Origin: Cellulomonas alba
Lineage (GTDB): Bacteria > Actinomycetota > Actinomycetes > Actinomycetales > Cellulomonadaceae
DNA length: 64,000 nt
Assembly (NCBI RefSeq): GCF_030362835.1
Contig: NZ_JAUCGQ010000002.1
Location: 62,001 to 126,000, forward strand
Reading direction: 5' to 3'
The translations under genes were made by a program, and so were the position numbers. Positions within the stretch are counted from its first letter, which is position 1. Every line of letters starts with the position of its first letter. Shown piece after piece: positions 45,154-54,054 of the stretch. A model generated the notes under the pieces. It was not told the origin of the DNA, ran no database searches, and saw nothing but the letters and a program-made list of their open reading frames with translations.

Positions 45154-45293
45154 GCGGTCGGAGCGCCCGGAGCACCTCGTCCACCACCGCGGTCGGAGCG
45201 CCCGGAGCACCTCGTCCACCACCGCGGTCGGAGCGCCCGGAGCACCTCGTCCACCACCGCGGTCAGAGCGCCCGGAGCACCTCCTCCACCACC
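45154..45293. repeat. Four tandem 35-bp repeats grown from the end of mtnN
   Basis: Copies start at 45154, 45189, 45224 and 45259. The first three are identical; the fourth, within mtnN, differs at two bases. One of these (TCA versus TCG on the plus strand) supplies the mtnN stop codon. The unit begins GCGGTCGGAGCGCCCGGAGC. The period is not a multiple of three, so the extra copies are not coding. Confidence 0.9.
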
Positions 45294-46141
45294 GCCGCCG
45301 AGCGGTCCGCGGCGTCGTCGACGTGCGCAGCGAACTCGCCGGCCTCGACGGGGCTGCACAGGTCCGAGATGCCGCGCACCGCGAGGAACGGCACACCGAA
45401 CAGGTGGGCCGTGTGCGCGAGGGCGGTCGTCTCCATGTCGGCGGCGAGCGCGTCGGGGAAGTCGGTCCGGACGCCCGCCACGCGATCGGCGTCGACGAAC
45501 ACATCCGCCGAGACCACGGACCCCGTCAGGACGCGGATCGTCGTCGGCTCGGTCGGTCGAGGGGCGAGCCGGTCGGCTGCGCCTACCGCGACGTCGTGCA
45601 GCCGGGCCTCGGCCGCGAACGTCGGCGGCATGCCGGGCACCTGACCCAGCGCGTAGCCGAACCCGCGCGCGTCCGCGCCGCCGTACGCGTGCTGCGAGCC
45701 GACCACGACGTCGCCCACGCGAACCCCCACGCCGAGTCCGCCGGCACTCCCGGCGCTGACCAGCACGCGTGGCCGGTGCTCGGCGAGCGCCACCGATGCC
45801 GCGCTCGCGGCGTTGACGAGGCCGATCCCCGAGCGGACGAGCAGCACCTCGCGGCCGGCGATCGTCAGCCGACGGTGCTCGGCGCCGCCGGGCGCCGGCA
45901 GAGGCTCGGACGCGGCCGACGCGCGCTCGACGAACGGCGCGGCCTCGCTCGCCATCGCGACGACGACGACGGCCTCGACGGGCGCGCTGGCGGGGCGCCG
46001 GGCTCGCCGGCCGTGAGCGGTGATCTCCGCGGCGGGGTCGGCCGCCGCGTGGCTCGCGGGGTCCGGGGTTGCGGCGGCCGGGGCCGGGCCGTCGAGCGAC
46101 GGCGCCTCGCGGGCCGGCTCGTCGGGTCCGAGAGCCGTCAC
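45263..46141 (-). CDS. mtnN: 5'-methylthioadenosine/S-adenosylhomocysteine nucleosidase
   Basis: 292 residues. The nucleosidase domain starts near residue 58 ([13 protein letters not shown]) with V-S-A-G-S-A-G-G-L and D-M-E-T-T-A-L-A-H (ribose-binding Met-Glu), and V-R-G-I-S-D-L with the catalytic Asp. It cleaves adenine from SAH/MTA; the ribosyl product of SAH is the LuxS substrate. The start is GTG overlapping the luxS stop, giving an unusual Ala/Pro-rich 57-residue N-terminal extension; a shorter start is possible. The final codons fall in a tandem repeat. Confidence 0.85.
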   Translation of the reverse strand: MTALGPDEPAREAPSLDGPAPAAATPDPASHAAADPAAEITAHGRRARRPASAPVEAVVVVAMASEAAPFVERASAASEPLPAPGGAEHRRLTIAGREVLLVRSGIGLVNAASAASVALAEHRPRVLVSAGSAGGLGVGVRVGDVVVGSQHAYGGADARGFGYALGQVPGMPPTFAAEARLHDVAVGAADRLAPRPTEPTTIRVLTGSVVSADVFVDADRVAGVRTDFPDALAADMETTALAHTAHLFGVPFLAVRGISDLCSPVEAGEFAAHVDDAADRSAAVVEEVLRAL

Positions 46142-46605
46142 GCGGTCACCTGGCTCCAGCCGGCGCGCTCGGCGAGGAACGCGCGGGCGGCTGCCTGTGC
46201 CCCCTCGAGCGAGTGGTTCGCGCCCCAGCCGCACTGGACCTCGTTCGCCGCGGGAACCTCGGTCGCCTCGAGCACGTCCTCGAGCGTGACCTGGACGAGC
46301 GCGAGGACGTCGTCGAGCTGCCAGGTGCCGGAGAGCATCAGGTAGAAGCCCGTCTGGCAGCCCATCGGCGAGAAGTCGAGCACGCGGTCGCTGTGGTTGC
46401 GCGAGTGCTCCGCGAACAGGTGCTCGAGCGAGTGCACGGTCGGCATCTCGAGGTGCGCGCGGTTGGGCTGGGTGAAGCGCACGTCGTACTTCTCGATCAC
46501 GTCGCCCGCGGGCAGCCGCTTGGTGTCGGCGAGGCGCACGTAGGGCGCGGCGACGGTGCGGTGGTCCAGGTTGAACGACTCGACGTTCATCCGCTGCTCG
46601 GTCAT
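46138..46605 (-). CDS. luxS: S-ribosylhomocysteine lyase LuxS
   Basis: 155 residues. Metal site H58-S-L-E61-H62 plus Cys in E-V-Q-C-G-W-G, and active-site C83 in [10 protein letters not shown]. It splits S-ribosylhomocysteine to homocysteine and DPD, the autoinducer-2 precursor, completing SAH recycling with MtnN. Start at ATG 46605; an internal ATG five codons later is possible. GTGA overlap with mtnN means the two are translated together. Confidence 0.93.
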   Translation of the reverse strand: MTEQRMNVESFNLDHRTVAAPYVRLADTKRLPAGDVIEKYDVRFTQPNRAHLEMPTVHSLEHLFAEHSRNHSDRVLDFSPMGCQTGFYLMLSGTWQLDDVLALVQVTLEDVLEATEVPAANEVQCGWGANHSLEGAQAAARAFLAERAGWSQVTA

Positions 46606-46718
46606 GCGGCCATTCTCACCGCTCGGGCCGGCGCGGGTCGGGTGTGTCCGTCGATCGTCGCGCGGGTATGGCCGCCAACCTCGGCGTCGACTCGTCGGAC
46701 GAGGTGCGGGCCGGCGCG

Positions 46719-48299
46719 TCAGAACGGCGGCGGGTCGTCGCGTTCGGGGGGCCGCAGTCCTCCTGGCCGATCCGCTCGCGTCTCGCGACGCGGCACGCGT
46801 GGGCCAGGGCGCTGGTCGGTCGTCATCAGCAGCGTCGGCGACGGGCGGAGGTAGGTGAAGCCGGTCGGGCTCGTCGTCGCGGTGATACCTGTCTCGGGGT
46901 CGTGCGCCACGGACCACCCGAAGTGCGTCTTGAGCCGGTGGTGGCGACGACACAGCGGCCGCAGGTTGCACGCGCAGGTGGGGCCCGCGTCGGGGTCGGA
47001 CGAGTCGAACGGGAGAGCGTGGTCGAGGTCGCAACGCCACGCGGGCATGCCGCAGCCCGCGAACGCGCACACCTGATCGCGCACGAGCACGAAACGCCGG
47101 AGGCGGGCGCCGGGCCGGTAACCGGCTCGACCGACGTCGCCCGGCGGTGGGCCACCGGGTTCCGGCCCGGCCTCGGCGGAGCGCCCCTCACCTGACCGCG
47201 CACCCCCGCGCGTCGTCGCGCCCGCCGGCTCGGCGTTCGGCTCGCCCCCACGAGAACGCGCAGCGGCAGGCGTCATCACCAGCCCTGCCCGGTGCGTGTG
47301 GTCGTCGACGTGGAGCACGTGGCCGGCGGCGTCGGTGAGGACGCGACGCCACGTGCCGTCGCGGGCGAGGTCGCGCGCCATCGCGGCGGGGATCGGGCCG
47401 TAGCCGAGGAGCTCGCCCGGCAGGTCGTCGAGCCCGAGCAACGTGGTCGCGCCGACCGCGACCTGCACGCCGACGCGGTGACCCTGCGGGGTGGGGAGCG
47501 GGGTCCCGTCCGGCAGAGCGCCGGTCGCGAGGATGCCCGCGAACAGCCCGCTGAGCGCGTCCGCGCGGCGCTGGTCCGCGCTGCGGTCGTCGTCACGGGC
47601 ACGCTGGGCACACGCGAGCGCGTCGATCACACCGTGCATCGCCACCGCGTCCGGCGCCGGGAGGTAGGCGTGCACCCACGCCATGGCGTCCGGACCGTGC
47701 TGCAGGTCCACGCAACGCTCGCGCCGCGCCTTCTTCGCTCGGGCCTGCGCGACCTCGGGACGGGCGGTGAGCACATGGCGGCGCACGAGACGCCGCAGCT
47801 GGGTCGTCGTCAGACCGTCCGCGCGCTCGCGCACCTCGCGGAGCACCGCATCGGCAGCCGGCACGGGAAGCACCGCCACCTCGTCGAGCAGCAGGTCCAC
47901 CTTGGCGGTGTCGAGCGAGCCCGAGGCGAGGGCGTCCCGCAGGACCGCGAACTGGTCGAGCCCGTGAGCCCGGCCGAGCAGGTGGGTGGCACGCCGCCGC
48001 GTGCACGCCAGCGCGAGTGCGACCTCGTCGGCGACACCGTCGCGGGTGACGGGCCGACGGGCGACGAGCTCGCTGATCGCTGCAGCCTGGGCTGCGCTCG
48101 CGGCGTCGACGACCTGCTGCCAGCCGGCGATCGCGTTGACGACGTCGGCGTCCGCAGCCCGATCGAGCCGGACGGCTCGGAGCGTCGCTGCGACGGAGGC
48201 GACGTCTGCGCCGAGCACGGGGAAGTCGGGGAGCTGGCCGGGCTGCACCGCGCCGCCTCTCTGCGCCGCAGTCGCGGCCTCCACTGCCGATCTCCCCAC
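46719..48299 (-). CDS. DUF222-HNH endonuclease (13E12-repeat family)
   Basis: 526 residues. N-terminal DUF222 domain ([12 protein letters not shown] onward), Ala/Gly-rich linker near 360-400, and a C-terminal [22 protein letters not shown] and C-R-R-H-H-R-L-K. These are abundant repeated families in actinobacteria, often mobile, with damage-linked expression in mycobacteria. I favour GTG 48299 because TACACT, a -10, ends 5 nt upstream and a LexA-like box overlaps; the mRNA is probably leaderless. Confidence 0.82.
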   Translation of the reverse strand: MGRSAVEAATAAQRGGAVQPGQLPDFPVLGADVASVAATLRAVRLDRAADADVVNAIAGWQQVVDAASAAQAAAISELVARRPVTRDGVADEVALALACTRRRATHLLGRAHGLDQFAVLRDALASGSLDTAKVDLLLDEVAVLPVPAADAVLREVRERADGLTTTQLRRLVRRHVLTARPEVAQARAKKARRERCVDLQHGPDAMAWVHAYLPAPDAVAMHGVIDALACAQRARDDDRSADQRRADALSGLFAGILATGALPDGTPLPTPQGHRVGVQVAVGATTLLGLDDLPGELLGYGPIPAAMARDLARDGTWRRVLTDAAGHVLHVDDHTHRAGLVMTPAAARSRGGEPNAEPAGATTRGGARSGEGRSAEAGPEPGGPPPGDVGRAGYRPGARLRRFVLVRDQVCAFAGCGMPAWRCDLDHALPFDSSDPDAGPTCACNLRPLCRRHHRLKTHFGWSVAHDPETGITATTSPTGFTYLRPSPTLLMTTDQRPGPRVPRRETRADRPGGLRPPERDDPPPF

Positions 48300-48313
48300 G
48301 AACAAGTGTACGA
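48298..48313 (-). promoter_or_regulatory. LexA-like (SOS) box at the DUF222-HNH start
   Basis: TCGTAC-ACTT-GTTCGT on the coding strand, 10 of 12 matches to TCGAAC-N4-GTTCGA. It contains the -10 TACACT (48305-48310) and touches the GTG. Same arrangement as at dinB. Confidence 0.5.
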
Positions 48314-48343
48314 GAAATGCCCGCTAACAGCACCTTCACCGGC

Positions 48344-48358
48344 TTCGCTCTGGGCGAA
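48344..48358 (+). promoter_or_regulatory. ClgR-type palindrome upstream of clpP1
   Basis: TTCGC-TCTGG-GCGAA is a perfect inverted repeat matching the core of the ClgR activator site GTTCGC-N5-GCGAAC. It lies 418 bp before clpP1 and on the clpP1 side of the SOS box. A ClgR-like regulator is encoded just past clpP2. Confidence 0.6.
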
Positions 48359-48389
48359 ACCCCGGACATGCCCCGGGGCGAAACCGCTG

Positions 48390-48630
48390 TGCGGAACTGG
48401 TGGGAACCGGTGGCGGGAACCGGTGGGCGGAACCGGTGGTGGGAACCGGTGGGCGGAACCGGTGGGGAACCGGTGGGCGGAACCGGTGGGTGGGAACCGG
48501 TGGGCGGAATCGGTGGGCGGAATCGGTGGCCGGAACCGGTGGCCGGAACCGACGGGCGCGCCGGTGGGCGGCGCCGGTGGCCGGAACCGACGGGCGGCAC
48601 CGTTGGGCGGACCCGCTGGGCGGAACCGCC
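48390..48630. repeat. Array of about 17 GGAACCGGTGGGC repeats upstream of clpP1
   Basis: Imperfect tandem units of 12-15 bp, most containing the palindrome ACCGGT (GGAACCGGTGGGC, GGGAACCGGTGGT, GGAATCGGTGGGC). Copies decay toward the clpP1 side. Unit length varies, so it is not a reading-frame repeat. It fills most of the 477-bp gap between the DUF222-HNH gene and clpP1 (48300-48776); the rest holds only the LexA- and ClgR-like sites and the clpP1 leader. Confidence 0.8.
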
Positions 48631-48776
48631 GCGACGCCCGACGACGACCCGCGGGCGACTCCTCCGCGGCCGCGAGCGCACGGCGTCTGCCGTCGGCGGA
48701 TCCGCCCACGGCAGACCCGAGGTCCACGCGGGCCGGGCCGGTGCGACGGTCGAACGACCCGACCCGAGGAGCACCG

Positions 48777-49559
48777 ATGTCCCACCCTCAGATCCACCCG
48801 ACCGGACCCACCGAGATCGCACCGTTCGACGCACGCACCGCGGCGCCGCCCGACGCCCGCTGGGCCGGCGAGCAGCGCGCGAGCACCGCCGCACCGTTCG
48901 CCCGTCGCGTCGACGAGGACCGAGCCGCCGCCGCCCGCACCGCCGCCACCCGCACCGCCGCCCCACCCGTCGGCCGGGCCTTCGACGACGACCTCGCCGC
49001 CCGCCTCCTGCACCAGCGGATCGTCGTGCTCGGGCAGGAGGTCGACGACACGGTCGCCAACCGGGTCTGCGCGCAGCTCCTGCTGCTCTCCGCCGAGGAC
49101 CCGCGCCGCGACGTCGCGCTGTACATCAACTCGCCGGGCGGCTCGGTCAGCGCGGCCCTCGCCATGTACGACACGATGCGGCTGATCCCGAACGACGTCT
49201 CGACGCTCGCGATGGGTCTGGCCGCGAGCGCGGCGCAGTTCCTCCTGTCGGCGGGTACGCCCGGCAAGCGGTACGCGCTGCGGCACGCGCGGGTGCTGAT
49301 GCACCAGCCGTCGGGCGGCATCGGCGGCACCGCGGTCGACATCGAGATCCAGGCGCAGAACCTTGCGCACGTGAAGCACACGATGCAGTCGCTGACGGCC
49401 GAGCACACGGGCCGGACGATCGAGGAGATCGCGCGCGACGCGGACCGTGACGCCTGGTTCACGGCCGAGGAGGCGCGCGCCTACGGGTTCGTCGACAAGG
49501 TCGTCGAACGCCTCGACGACGTCCGCCCCGCGGGCGGCGCACGGACGGCGGGCCTGTGA
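48777..49559 (+). CDS. clpP1: ATP-dependent Clp protease proteolytic subunit (first copy)
   Basis: 260 residues. An unusually long N-terminal extension of about 65 Ala/Arg/Pro-rich residues precedes the core. Catalytic S151 in L-A-A-S-A-A-Q-F, H176 in V-L-M-H-Q-P-S-G-G, and Asp in D-A-D-R-D-A-W-F. The core S-to-H spacing of 25 equals that of E. coli ClpP. With ClpP2 it forms the mixed tetradecamer fed by ClpX/ClpC. ATG preceded by CGAGGA. TGATG overlap with clpP2. Confidence 0.9.
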   Translation: MSHPQIHPTGPTEIAPFDARTAAPPDARWAGEQRASTAAPFARRVDEDRAAAARTAATRTAAPPVGRAFDDDLAARLLHQRIVVLGQEVDDTVANRVCAQLLLLSAEDPRRDVALYINSPGGSVSAALAMYDTMRLIPNDVSTLAMGLAASAAQFLLSAGTPGKRYALRHARVLMHQPSGGIGGTAVDIEIQAQNLAHVKHTMQSLTAEHTGRTIEEIARDADRDAWFTAEEARAYGFVDKVVERLDDVRPAGGARTAGL

Positions 49560-50158
49560 TGAGCCAGTACACGATCCCGTACGTGGTCGAGCAGCGCCCG
49601 AACGGCGAGCGCGCGGCCGACGTGTTCTCCCGGCTGCTGAGCGACCGCATCATCTTCCTCGGCACCGAGATCGACGACGGCGTCGCCAACGTGGTCGTCG
49701 CGCAGCTGCTGCACCTGCAGTCGGAGAGCGACATCTCGCCGATCCACGTCTACATCAACTCGCCCGGCGGCTCGATCACGGCGCTGCTCGCGATCTACGA
49801 CACGATGCAGTACGTCCGGCCGACGGTGGCGACGTTCTGCCTCGGTCAGGCGGCGTCGGCCGCGGCCGTGCTGCTCGCGGCGGGCACACCCGGTCAGCGG
49901 CACGTCCTCGAGCACGCACGGGTGCTGCTGCACCAGCCCTCCGGCGGGGGAGAGGGCACCGCGGCGGACCTCGAGATCCAGGCGCGCGAGATCCTTCGGC
50001 TCCGCGCCGAGGTGGAGCAGGTCCTCGCGCGGCACACGGGTCAGAGCGTCGAGCGGCTGCGCCGCGACACCGACCGCGACCTGATCCTCACCGCACACCA
50101 GGCGGTCGAGTACGGCCTCGCGGACCGGGTCGTGACGAGCCCGCGGGACGCCGCGTGA
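49559..50158 (+). CDS. clpP2: ATP-dependent Clp protease proteolytic subunit (second copy)
   Basis: 199 residues. Catalytic S100 in Q-A-A-S-A-A-A-V, H125 in V-L-L-H-Q-P-S-G-G, and Asp in D-T-D-R-D. N-terminal processing loop region is short. Partner of ClpP1 in a heteromeric barrel, as in mycobacteria and streptomycetes. The ATG overlaps the clpP1 stop; a GTG one codon earlier is possible. Convergent with the regulator gene 16 bp away. Confidence 0.9.
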   Translation: MSQYTIPYVVEQRPNGERAADVFSRLLSDRIIFLGTEIDDGVANVVVAQLLHLQSESDISPIHVYINSPGGSITALLAIYDTMQYVRPTVATFCLGQAASAAAVLLAAGTPGQRHVLEHARVLLHQPSGGGEGTAADLEIQAREILRLRAEVEQVLARHTGQSVERLRRDTDRDLILTAHQAVEYGLADRVVTSPRDAA

Positions 50159-50174
50159 CGGGCGGCGGGCGGCG

Positions 50175-50561
50175 TCAGGCGGCGAGCAGCACGGCGTCAC
50201 CGGCCGCCGACTGGGCACGGCCGCCGGCCGCGCCGCCGCGCAGGACCACGAGCCGCTCGCGCGCCCGCTCGGCGCGCGGGTCCGTGAGGTCCACGACGAC
50301 GCGCCCCTCGGCCGCCGCCAGCTCGGCGTGAGCAGCGCCGACCAGGTCGACGAGCCGCATGCCGAGCGCGCGGCACACCGCGCCGAGCACCTCGGACGAC
50401 GCCTCCTTGCGGCCGCGCTCGACCTCGGACAGGTACGCGACCGAGACGCGCGCCGACTCCGCGACGTCGCGCAGCGTGCGGGACTGCTCCTCCCGGCGCG
50501 CCCGGAGCAGGGTGCCGACGAGGCGGCGCAGCAAGGGCTCGTCGCGTCCGTCGTGGGTCAT
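50175..50561 (-). CDS. ClgR-like XRE-family regulator
   Basis: 128 residues. Helix-turn-helix at about residues 20-75: [23 protein letters not shown], then E-A-S-S-E-V-L. This sequence and the position beside clpP1P2 match ClgR, the activator of clp genes in actinobacteria. ATG preceded by AGGAGG. It is convergent with clpP2. The Ala-rich C-terminus is of the type that exposes ClgR to Clp proteolysis, which is inference. Confidence 0.75.
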   Translation of the reverse strand: MTHDGRDEPLLRRLVGTLLRARREEQSRTLRDVAESARVSVAYLSEVERGRKEASSEVLGAVCRALGMRLVDLVGAAHAELAAAEGRVVVDLTDPRAERARERLVVLRGGAAGGRAQSAAGDAVLLAA

Positions 50562-50680
50562 CGCCCGTCCTCCTGTCGTCCCTGCGTGCCGTCCCTCGGC
50601 GACGGCACCGTCCGCCCGCACCCGCGGGAACGCGGCGACCCGTCCGCCGTCCCTCGTCACGCTAGCCGCGGCCCGGACGA

Positions 50681-50730
50681 CGACGGGGCCGCGCACGTTC
50701 TGCCCGTAGCAGAACGGCGCGGCCCCGTCG
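50681..50730 (-). terminator. Very strong two-part hairpin
   Basis: Outer arms of 14 bp (CGACGGGGCCGCGC / GCGCGGCCCCGTCG), an asymmetric AC/G bulge, then GTTCTGC-CCGTA-GCAGAAC. It begins 21 nt after the stop of the small membrane protein, so it probably ends that leftward transcript before clgR. The inner part loosely resembles a ClgR box, which leaves a regulatory role open. Confidence 0.65.
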
Positions 50731-50751
50731 GCCGGCCGGCTCAGGGAGACG

Positions 50752-50985
50752 TCAGTCGTCGCCCTCGAGCGCCGGGATGATCGTCGTCGGCAGCATGAAC
50801 GCGAGCGTGACGATCGCGAGGCCGCCCGCGAACGTCCACGCGCGCCACGCCTCGTCCACCTCGAACGCGAGCGCGAACAGGCCGAGCCCGACGAGGAACA
50901 GGATGAACGAGGTCACGACGGCGACGGCCTTGCCCGCGGCGCCGGAACGCTCCTCGTCGCGCGGCTCGATCACGGGGTAGGTCAT
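50752..50985 (-). CDS. Small two-helix membrane protein
   Basis: 77 residues. Soluble N-terminus ([14 protein letters not shown]), then two membrane helices (about 20-42 and 50-70: [15 protein letters not shown] and [14 protein letters not shown]), and an acidic end. No family recognised. Possibly follows the YCII gene in one leftward unit (68 bp apart). Confidence 0.65.
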   Translation of the reverse strand: MTYPVIEPRDEERSGAAGKAVAVVTSFILFLVGLGLFALAFEVDEAWRAWTFAGGLAIVTLAFMLPTTIIPALEGDD

Positions 50986-51053
50986 GGCGTGCTCCACAGG
51001 TGCGTCGGTGCTTCGAGTGTCGACCGCGCGGACCGATCCGTCCACGCGCCCGG

Positions 51054-51416
51054 TCAGGACCCTACTGGTCGTCCGTCCGCGTCGACCTCCAGCGGCCAGA
51101 ACGGCCGGATCTCGATGCGGCCGAACCGTGCCATCGGGTGCTGCGACGCCGCCTCGATCGCCTCGTCGAGATCTGTGCAGTCGAGGATGTCGTAGCCGGC
51201 GATCTGCTCCCGCGTCTCGGCGAACGGGCCGTCGGTGACGAGCACCTCTCCGCGGCGCCAACGGACGGTCGTCGCGTCCTCGGGCGGCCGCAGCCGGTCG
51301 CCGTGCTGACGCACGCCGCGCCGGTCGAGGTCCTCGACCCACTGGCCGATCGTGTCGAACGCGGGGTCGTAGGGCTCGGCCTCCGGGTCGGTGCAGACGA
51401 ACAGCATGTACTTCAT
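51054..51416 (-). CDS. YCII-related protein
   Basis: 120 residues starting M-K-Y-M-L-F-V-C-T-D. Ferredoxin-like YCII fold with V-T-D-G-P-F-A-E-T-R-E-Q-I-A-G-Y-D-I-L-D and H-P-M-A-R-F-G-R-I-E-I-R-P-F, typical of the DGPF/YCII group often encoded near ECF sigma factors. No sigma gene is adjacent here. Biochemical role unknown. Strong GAGGAG before the ATG. Confidence 0.85.
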   Translation of the reverse strand: MKYMLFVCTDPEAEPYDPAFDTIGQWVEDLDRRGVRQHGDRLRPPEDATTVRWRRGEVLVTDGPFAETREQIAGYDILDCTDLDEAIEAASQHPMARFGRIEIRPFWPLEVDADGRPVGS

Positions 51417-51567
51417 GGCGACTCTCCTCGGCGCTCCGTCGGGCACTGTGCCCGATCCAACACCGTGACGCCCGGGCCGTCCCGTTCTCGACACAAGCAC
51501 GCGTGCCGAACGTCCCGTCCGCCGCGCGCCGCCTGCCTGCGCCGGGCGGAGCGCGGCGAGCGCCAGG

Positions 51568-52494
51568 TCAGACGAGCGGGCGGGCCCGCGGGGCGCGCGG
51601 CCCGAACCGCGGCGGGCGCTGCGTCAGCTCGAGCAGGCGGACGACGCGTCCGCGGTGCCCGCGCCACGGCTCGAGCAGCTCGAGCATCCCCGCGTCGTCG
51701 GTGCGCACGCCGGTCAGCGCCCAGCCGACGAGGTGCGCGAGGTGGAAGTCCCCGACCGACACGGCGTCGGCGTCACCGAGCGCGCGCGACGCGACCTCCG
51801 CGACCGTCCACGGCCCGATCCCGCGCACCGTCGAGAGCCGCCGCCGCGCCTCCGCGAGCGGCAGGTCCGCGCGCAGGGCGTGGGCCACCTGCGCGGCACG
51901 GCGCACGGCCCCCGAGCGGGCGCCCTCGACCCCCGCCGAGCGCCACTCCCAGTCGGGCAGCGCGGCCCACACCGAGGCGTCGGGCGGCACGCGCAGCGGC
52001 ACGGGCGTCGGCCCGGGAGCGGGCGTGCCGTGGCGGCGGACGAGGCGACGCCACGAGTCCTTCGCGTCGAGCCCGACGACCCGCTGCTCGAGCACCGCCG
52101 GCACGAGCGCCTCGAAGACGTGGCCGCTGCGCGGCACCCGCAGGCCCGGCAGGCGCCGCGCCGCGTCCCGCACGACCCGGTGCAGCGCGGGGTCGAAGCC
52201 GGTCGGGTCGTCGGCCGCACCGAGCAACGCGGGCACGCCCGCGACGGCCCGCTCGGCACCCGGCCCCCACGCCGTGACGCGCACCTCGCCGCGCACGGCG
52301 TGCAGGCGACGCGTCGCGGGCCCGTCGGGCGTCGAGGTGGCCTGCCAGACCGCACCGTCCGGCGCCCAGAACCACGCGGGGTCGCCGCCGCCGCGGCGCA
52401 GCGCCGAGAGCGTGAGGCGGAGGTCGAGCGGCAGCCGCGGGCGGTACACGTCCTCGACGAGAGGCTCCGCGACGGGCGCGTCGATGGGTGGCAC
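51568..52494 (-). CDS. DNA-3-methyladenine glycosylase II-type (AlkA-like)
   Basis: 308 residues. N-terminal AlkA-like beta domain (P-R-L-P-L-D-L-R-L-T-L); HhH-GPD domain with L-E-Q-R-V-V-G-L-D-A, the hairpin V-R-G-I-G-P-W-T-V-A-E-V and the catalytic Asp in D-A-V-S-V-G-D-F. Base-excision repair of alkylated purines. The GTG has no ribosome-binding site but CATAGT (52501-52506) ends 6 nt upstream, suggesting a leaderless mRNA. Divergent from the DUF72 gene. Confidence 0.82.
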   Translation of the reverse strand: MPPIDAPVAEPLVEDVYRPRLPLDLRLTLSALRRGGGDPAWFWAPDGAVWQATSTPDGPATRRLHAVRGEVRVTAWGPGAERAVAGVPALLGAADDPTGFDPALHRVVRDAARRLPGLRVPRSGHVFEALVPAVLEQRVVGLDAKDSWRRLVRRHGTPAPGPTPVPLRVPPDASVWAALPDWEWRSAGVEGARSGAVRRAAQVAHALRADLPLAEARRRLSTVRGIGPWTVAEVASRALGDADAVSVGDFHLAHLVGWALTGVRTDDAGMLELLEPWRGHRGRVVRLLELTQRPPRFGPRAPRARPLV

Positions 52495-52500
52495 GCACCC

Positions 52501-52506
52501 ACTATG
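52501..52506 (-). promoter_or_regulatory. -10 element of the AlkA-type gene, leaderless
   Basis: CATAGT on the minus strand, six bases before the GTG start. Fits the TANNNT consensus except the first base and positions transcription start on the start codon. Confidence 0.4.
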
Positions 52507-52585
52507 CGCCTCGCGCACCGACCGCCTGACCACCGCGGCCGCGCCTCGCCTCGCCGGCCCGCGCATCGTCCGCCAGCCTGACGGG

Positions 52586-53461
52586 GTGGCGATCCGGATC
52601 GGCATCTCGGGCTGGCGGTACGCGCCGTGGCGCGGCGCGTTCTACCCGCGCGGCCTGCGTCAGGCCGACGAGCTCGCGTTCGCCTCGAGCCGGCTCACGT
52701 CCATCGAGATCAACGGCTCGTTCTACGCGCTCCAGCGCCCCGAGTCGTACCGCGCGTGGGCCGAGCAGACACCCGAGGGCTTCGTGTTCTCGGTCAAGGG
52801 GCCGCGGTTCGTCACACACATGAGGAAGCTCGCGGATGTCGAGACGCCGCTCGCCAACTTCTTCGCGAGCGGCCCGCTCGCGCTCGGCGCGAAGCTCGGC
52901 CCGGTCCTCTGGCAGCTGCCGCCGACGCTCGGGTTCGACCCCGACCGGATCGCCGCGTTCGCCGCGCTCCTGCCGCGCACGACGGCCGCCGCCGCGCAGC
53001 TCGCCGCCCGGCACGACGAGCGGCTCGACGCCCGCGCGTGGACGACCACGGACGCCGACCGCCCGCTCCAGCACGCGCTCGAGGTCCGGCACGCGACGTT
53101 CCTCGACCCCCGCTTCCCGGCGCTGCTGCGCGACCTCGACATCGCGGTCGTCGTCGCGGACACCGCGGGCCGGTGGCCCGTCGTCGAGGACGTGACGAGC
53201 GACCGGCTGGTGTACGTGCGGCTGCACGGCGACACCGAGCTGTACACGAGCGGGTACGACGACGAGGCGCTCGACCGCTGGGCCGCGAAGATCGCCGCGT
53301 GGGCCGCGGGTGACGAGCCGCCCGACGCGCGACGGCTCGGCCCGCCCGCGCCGCACGAGCCCGCGGGGCGCGACGTCGTCGTGTACTTCGACAACGACGT
53401 GAAGGTGCGCGCACCGGTCGACGCGATGGCCCTCGCGCGCCGGCTCGGCGTGGGGCCGTAG
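52586..53461 (+). CDS. DUF72-family protein
   Basis: 291 residues of the YecE-like TIM barrel. I-G-I-S-G-W-R-Y-A-P-W-R-G-A-F-Y-P-R-G-L and S-S-R-L-T-S-I-E-I-N-G-S-F-Y are diagnostic, with Y-V-R-L-H-G and Y-F-D-N-D near the C-terminus. Biochemical role not established for the family. GTG start with weak ribosome-binding site, 91 bp from the divergent glycosylase. Convergent with the S4 gene. Confidence 0.85.
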   Translation: MAIRIGISGWRYAPWRGAFYPRGLRQADELAFASSRLTSIEINGSFYALQRPESYRAWAEQTPEGFVFSVKGPRFVTHMRKLADVETPLANFFASGPLALGAKLGPVLWQLPPTLGFDPDRIAAFAALLPRTTAAAAQLAARHDERLDARAWTTTDADRPLQHALEVRHATFLDPRFPALLRDLDIAVVVADTAGRWPVVEDVTSDRLVYVRLHGDTELYTSGYDDEALDRWAAKIAAWAAGDEPPDARRLGPPAPHEPAGRDVVVYFDNDVKVRAPVDAMALARRLGVGP

Positions 53462-53477
53462 CACCGGTACCGCCGGG

Positions 53478-53849
53478 TCAGTGGCCGCGGAGCCGCTCGA
53501 TGAGCCGCCGGTCGCGCTTCGTCGGCCGTCCGGCGCCCCGGTCGCGCTGCGCGACGACTGCGACGTGCTCCTTGGGCGGCGGCACCGGCGACCGGTCGAG
53601 GTAGCACGCGACCGCGACGGCCGCGCCGACGCGTTTCACCACGAGCCGCTCGACGATCACGATCCGCTCCCGCTCGCCGCCGCGCACGTGCACCTCGTCC
53701 CCCGGCACGACGACGGTCGCGGGCTTGGCGCGCTCGCCGTTGACGCGCACGTGCCCGGCGCGGCACGCGGCGCCCGCGGCCGAGCGCGTCGGGAACAGCC
53801 GCACCGCCCAGCACCACGCGTCGACGCGCGCCCGCACGACCTCCGCCAT
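53478..53849 (-). CDS. S4-domain RNA-binding protein (Hsp15-like)
   Basis: 123 residues. S4 domain at about 5-65: R-V-D-A-W-C-W-A-V-R-L-F-P-T-R-S-A-A, then C-R-A-G-H-V-R-V-N-G-E-R-A-K-P and V-P-G-D-E-V. Basic C-terminal tail with K-R-D-R-R. Belongs with Hsp15/RqcP-type ribosome-associated proteins that handle nascent-chain-tRNA on split 50S subunits; exact role inferred. Confidence 0.85.
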   Translation of the reverse strand: MAEVVRARVDAWCWAVRLFPTRSAAGAACRAGHVRVNGERAKPATVVVPGDEVHVRGGERERIVIVERLVVKRVGAAVAVACYLDRSPVPPPKEHVAVVAQRDRGAGRPTKRDRRLIERLRGH

Positions 53850-54054
53850 GCCCCCGACGATCTCACGCCGTGGTGCGCGCTCCTTCACCCGGGCGGCTGC
53901 ACCCCACCCGCCCGGGCGACTTTCGTGCTCGTCGGTGCCGCTGCACGGTTCGATGGTGACCGGTCCGGCCGCGAGGCGACCGCAGGGGAGCGGCAGGACA
54001 CCGGATGATGCCGGTGCGGCGCGCCCGACGCGCGACACGGTGAGAGGGGACTCG

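Noticed and set aside
45154-45293. CRISPR array
   Set aside because: The 35-bp units are contiguous without spacers and derive from the mtnN 3' end.
48390-48630. CRISPR or coding repeat
   Set aside because: Units are 12-15 bp, degenerate and without spacers, and the period does not keep a frame.
47292-48776. N-terminal extension of ClpP1 through the repeat array
   Set aside because: The frame is open upstream, but the repeat unit is not a multiple of three, the array shows no codon-position pattern, and a ribosome-binding site sits just before 48777.
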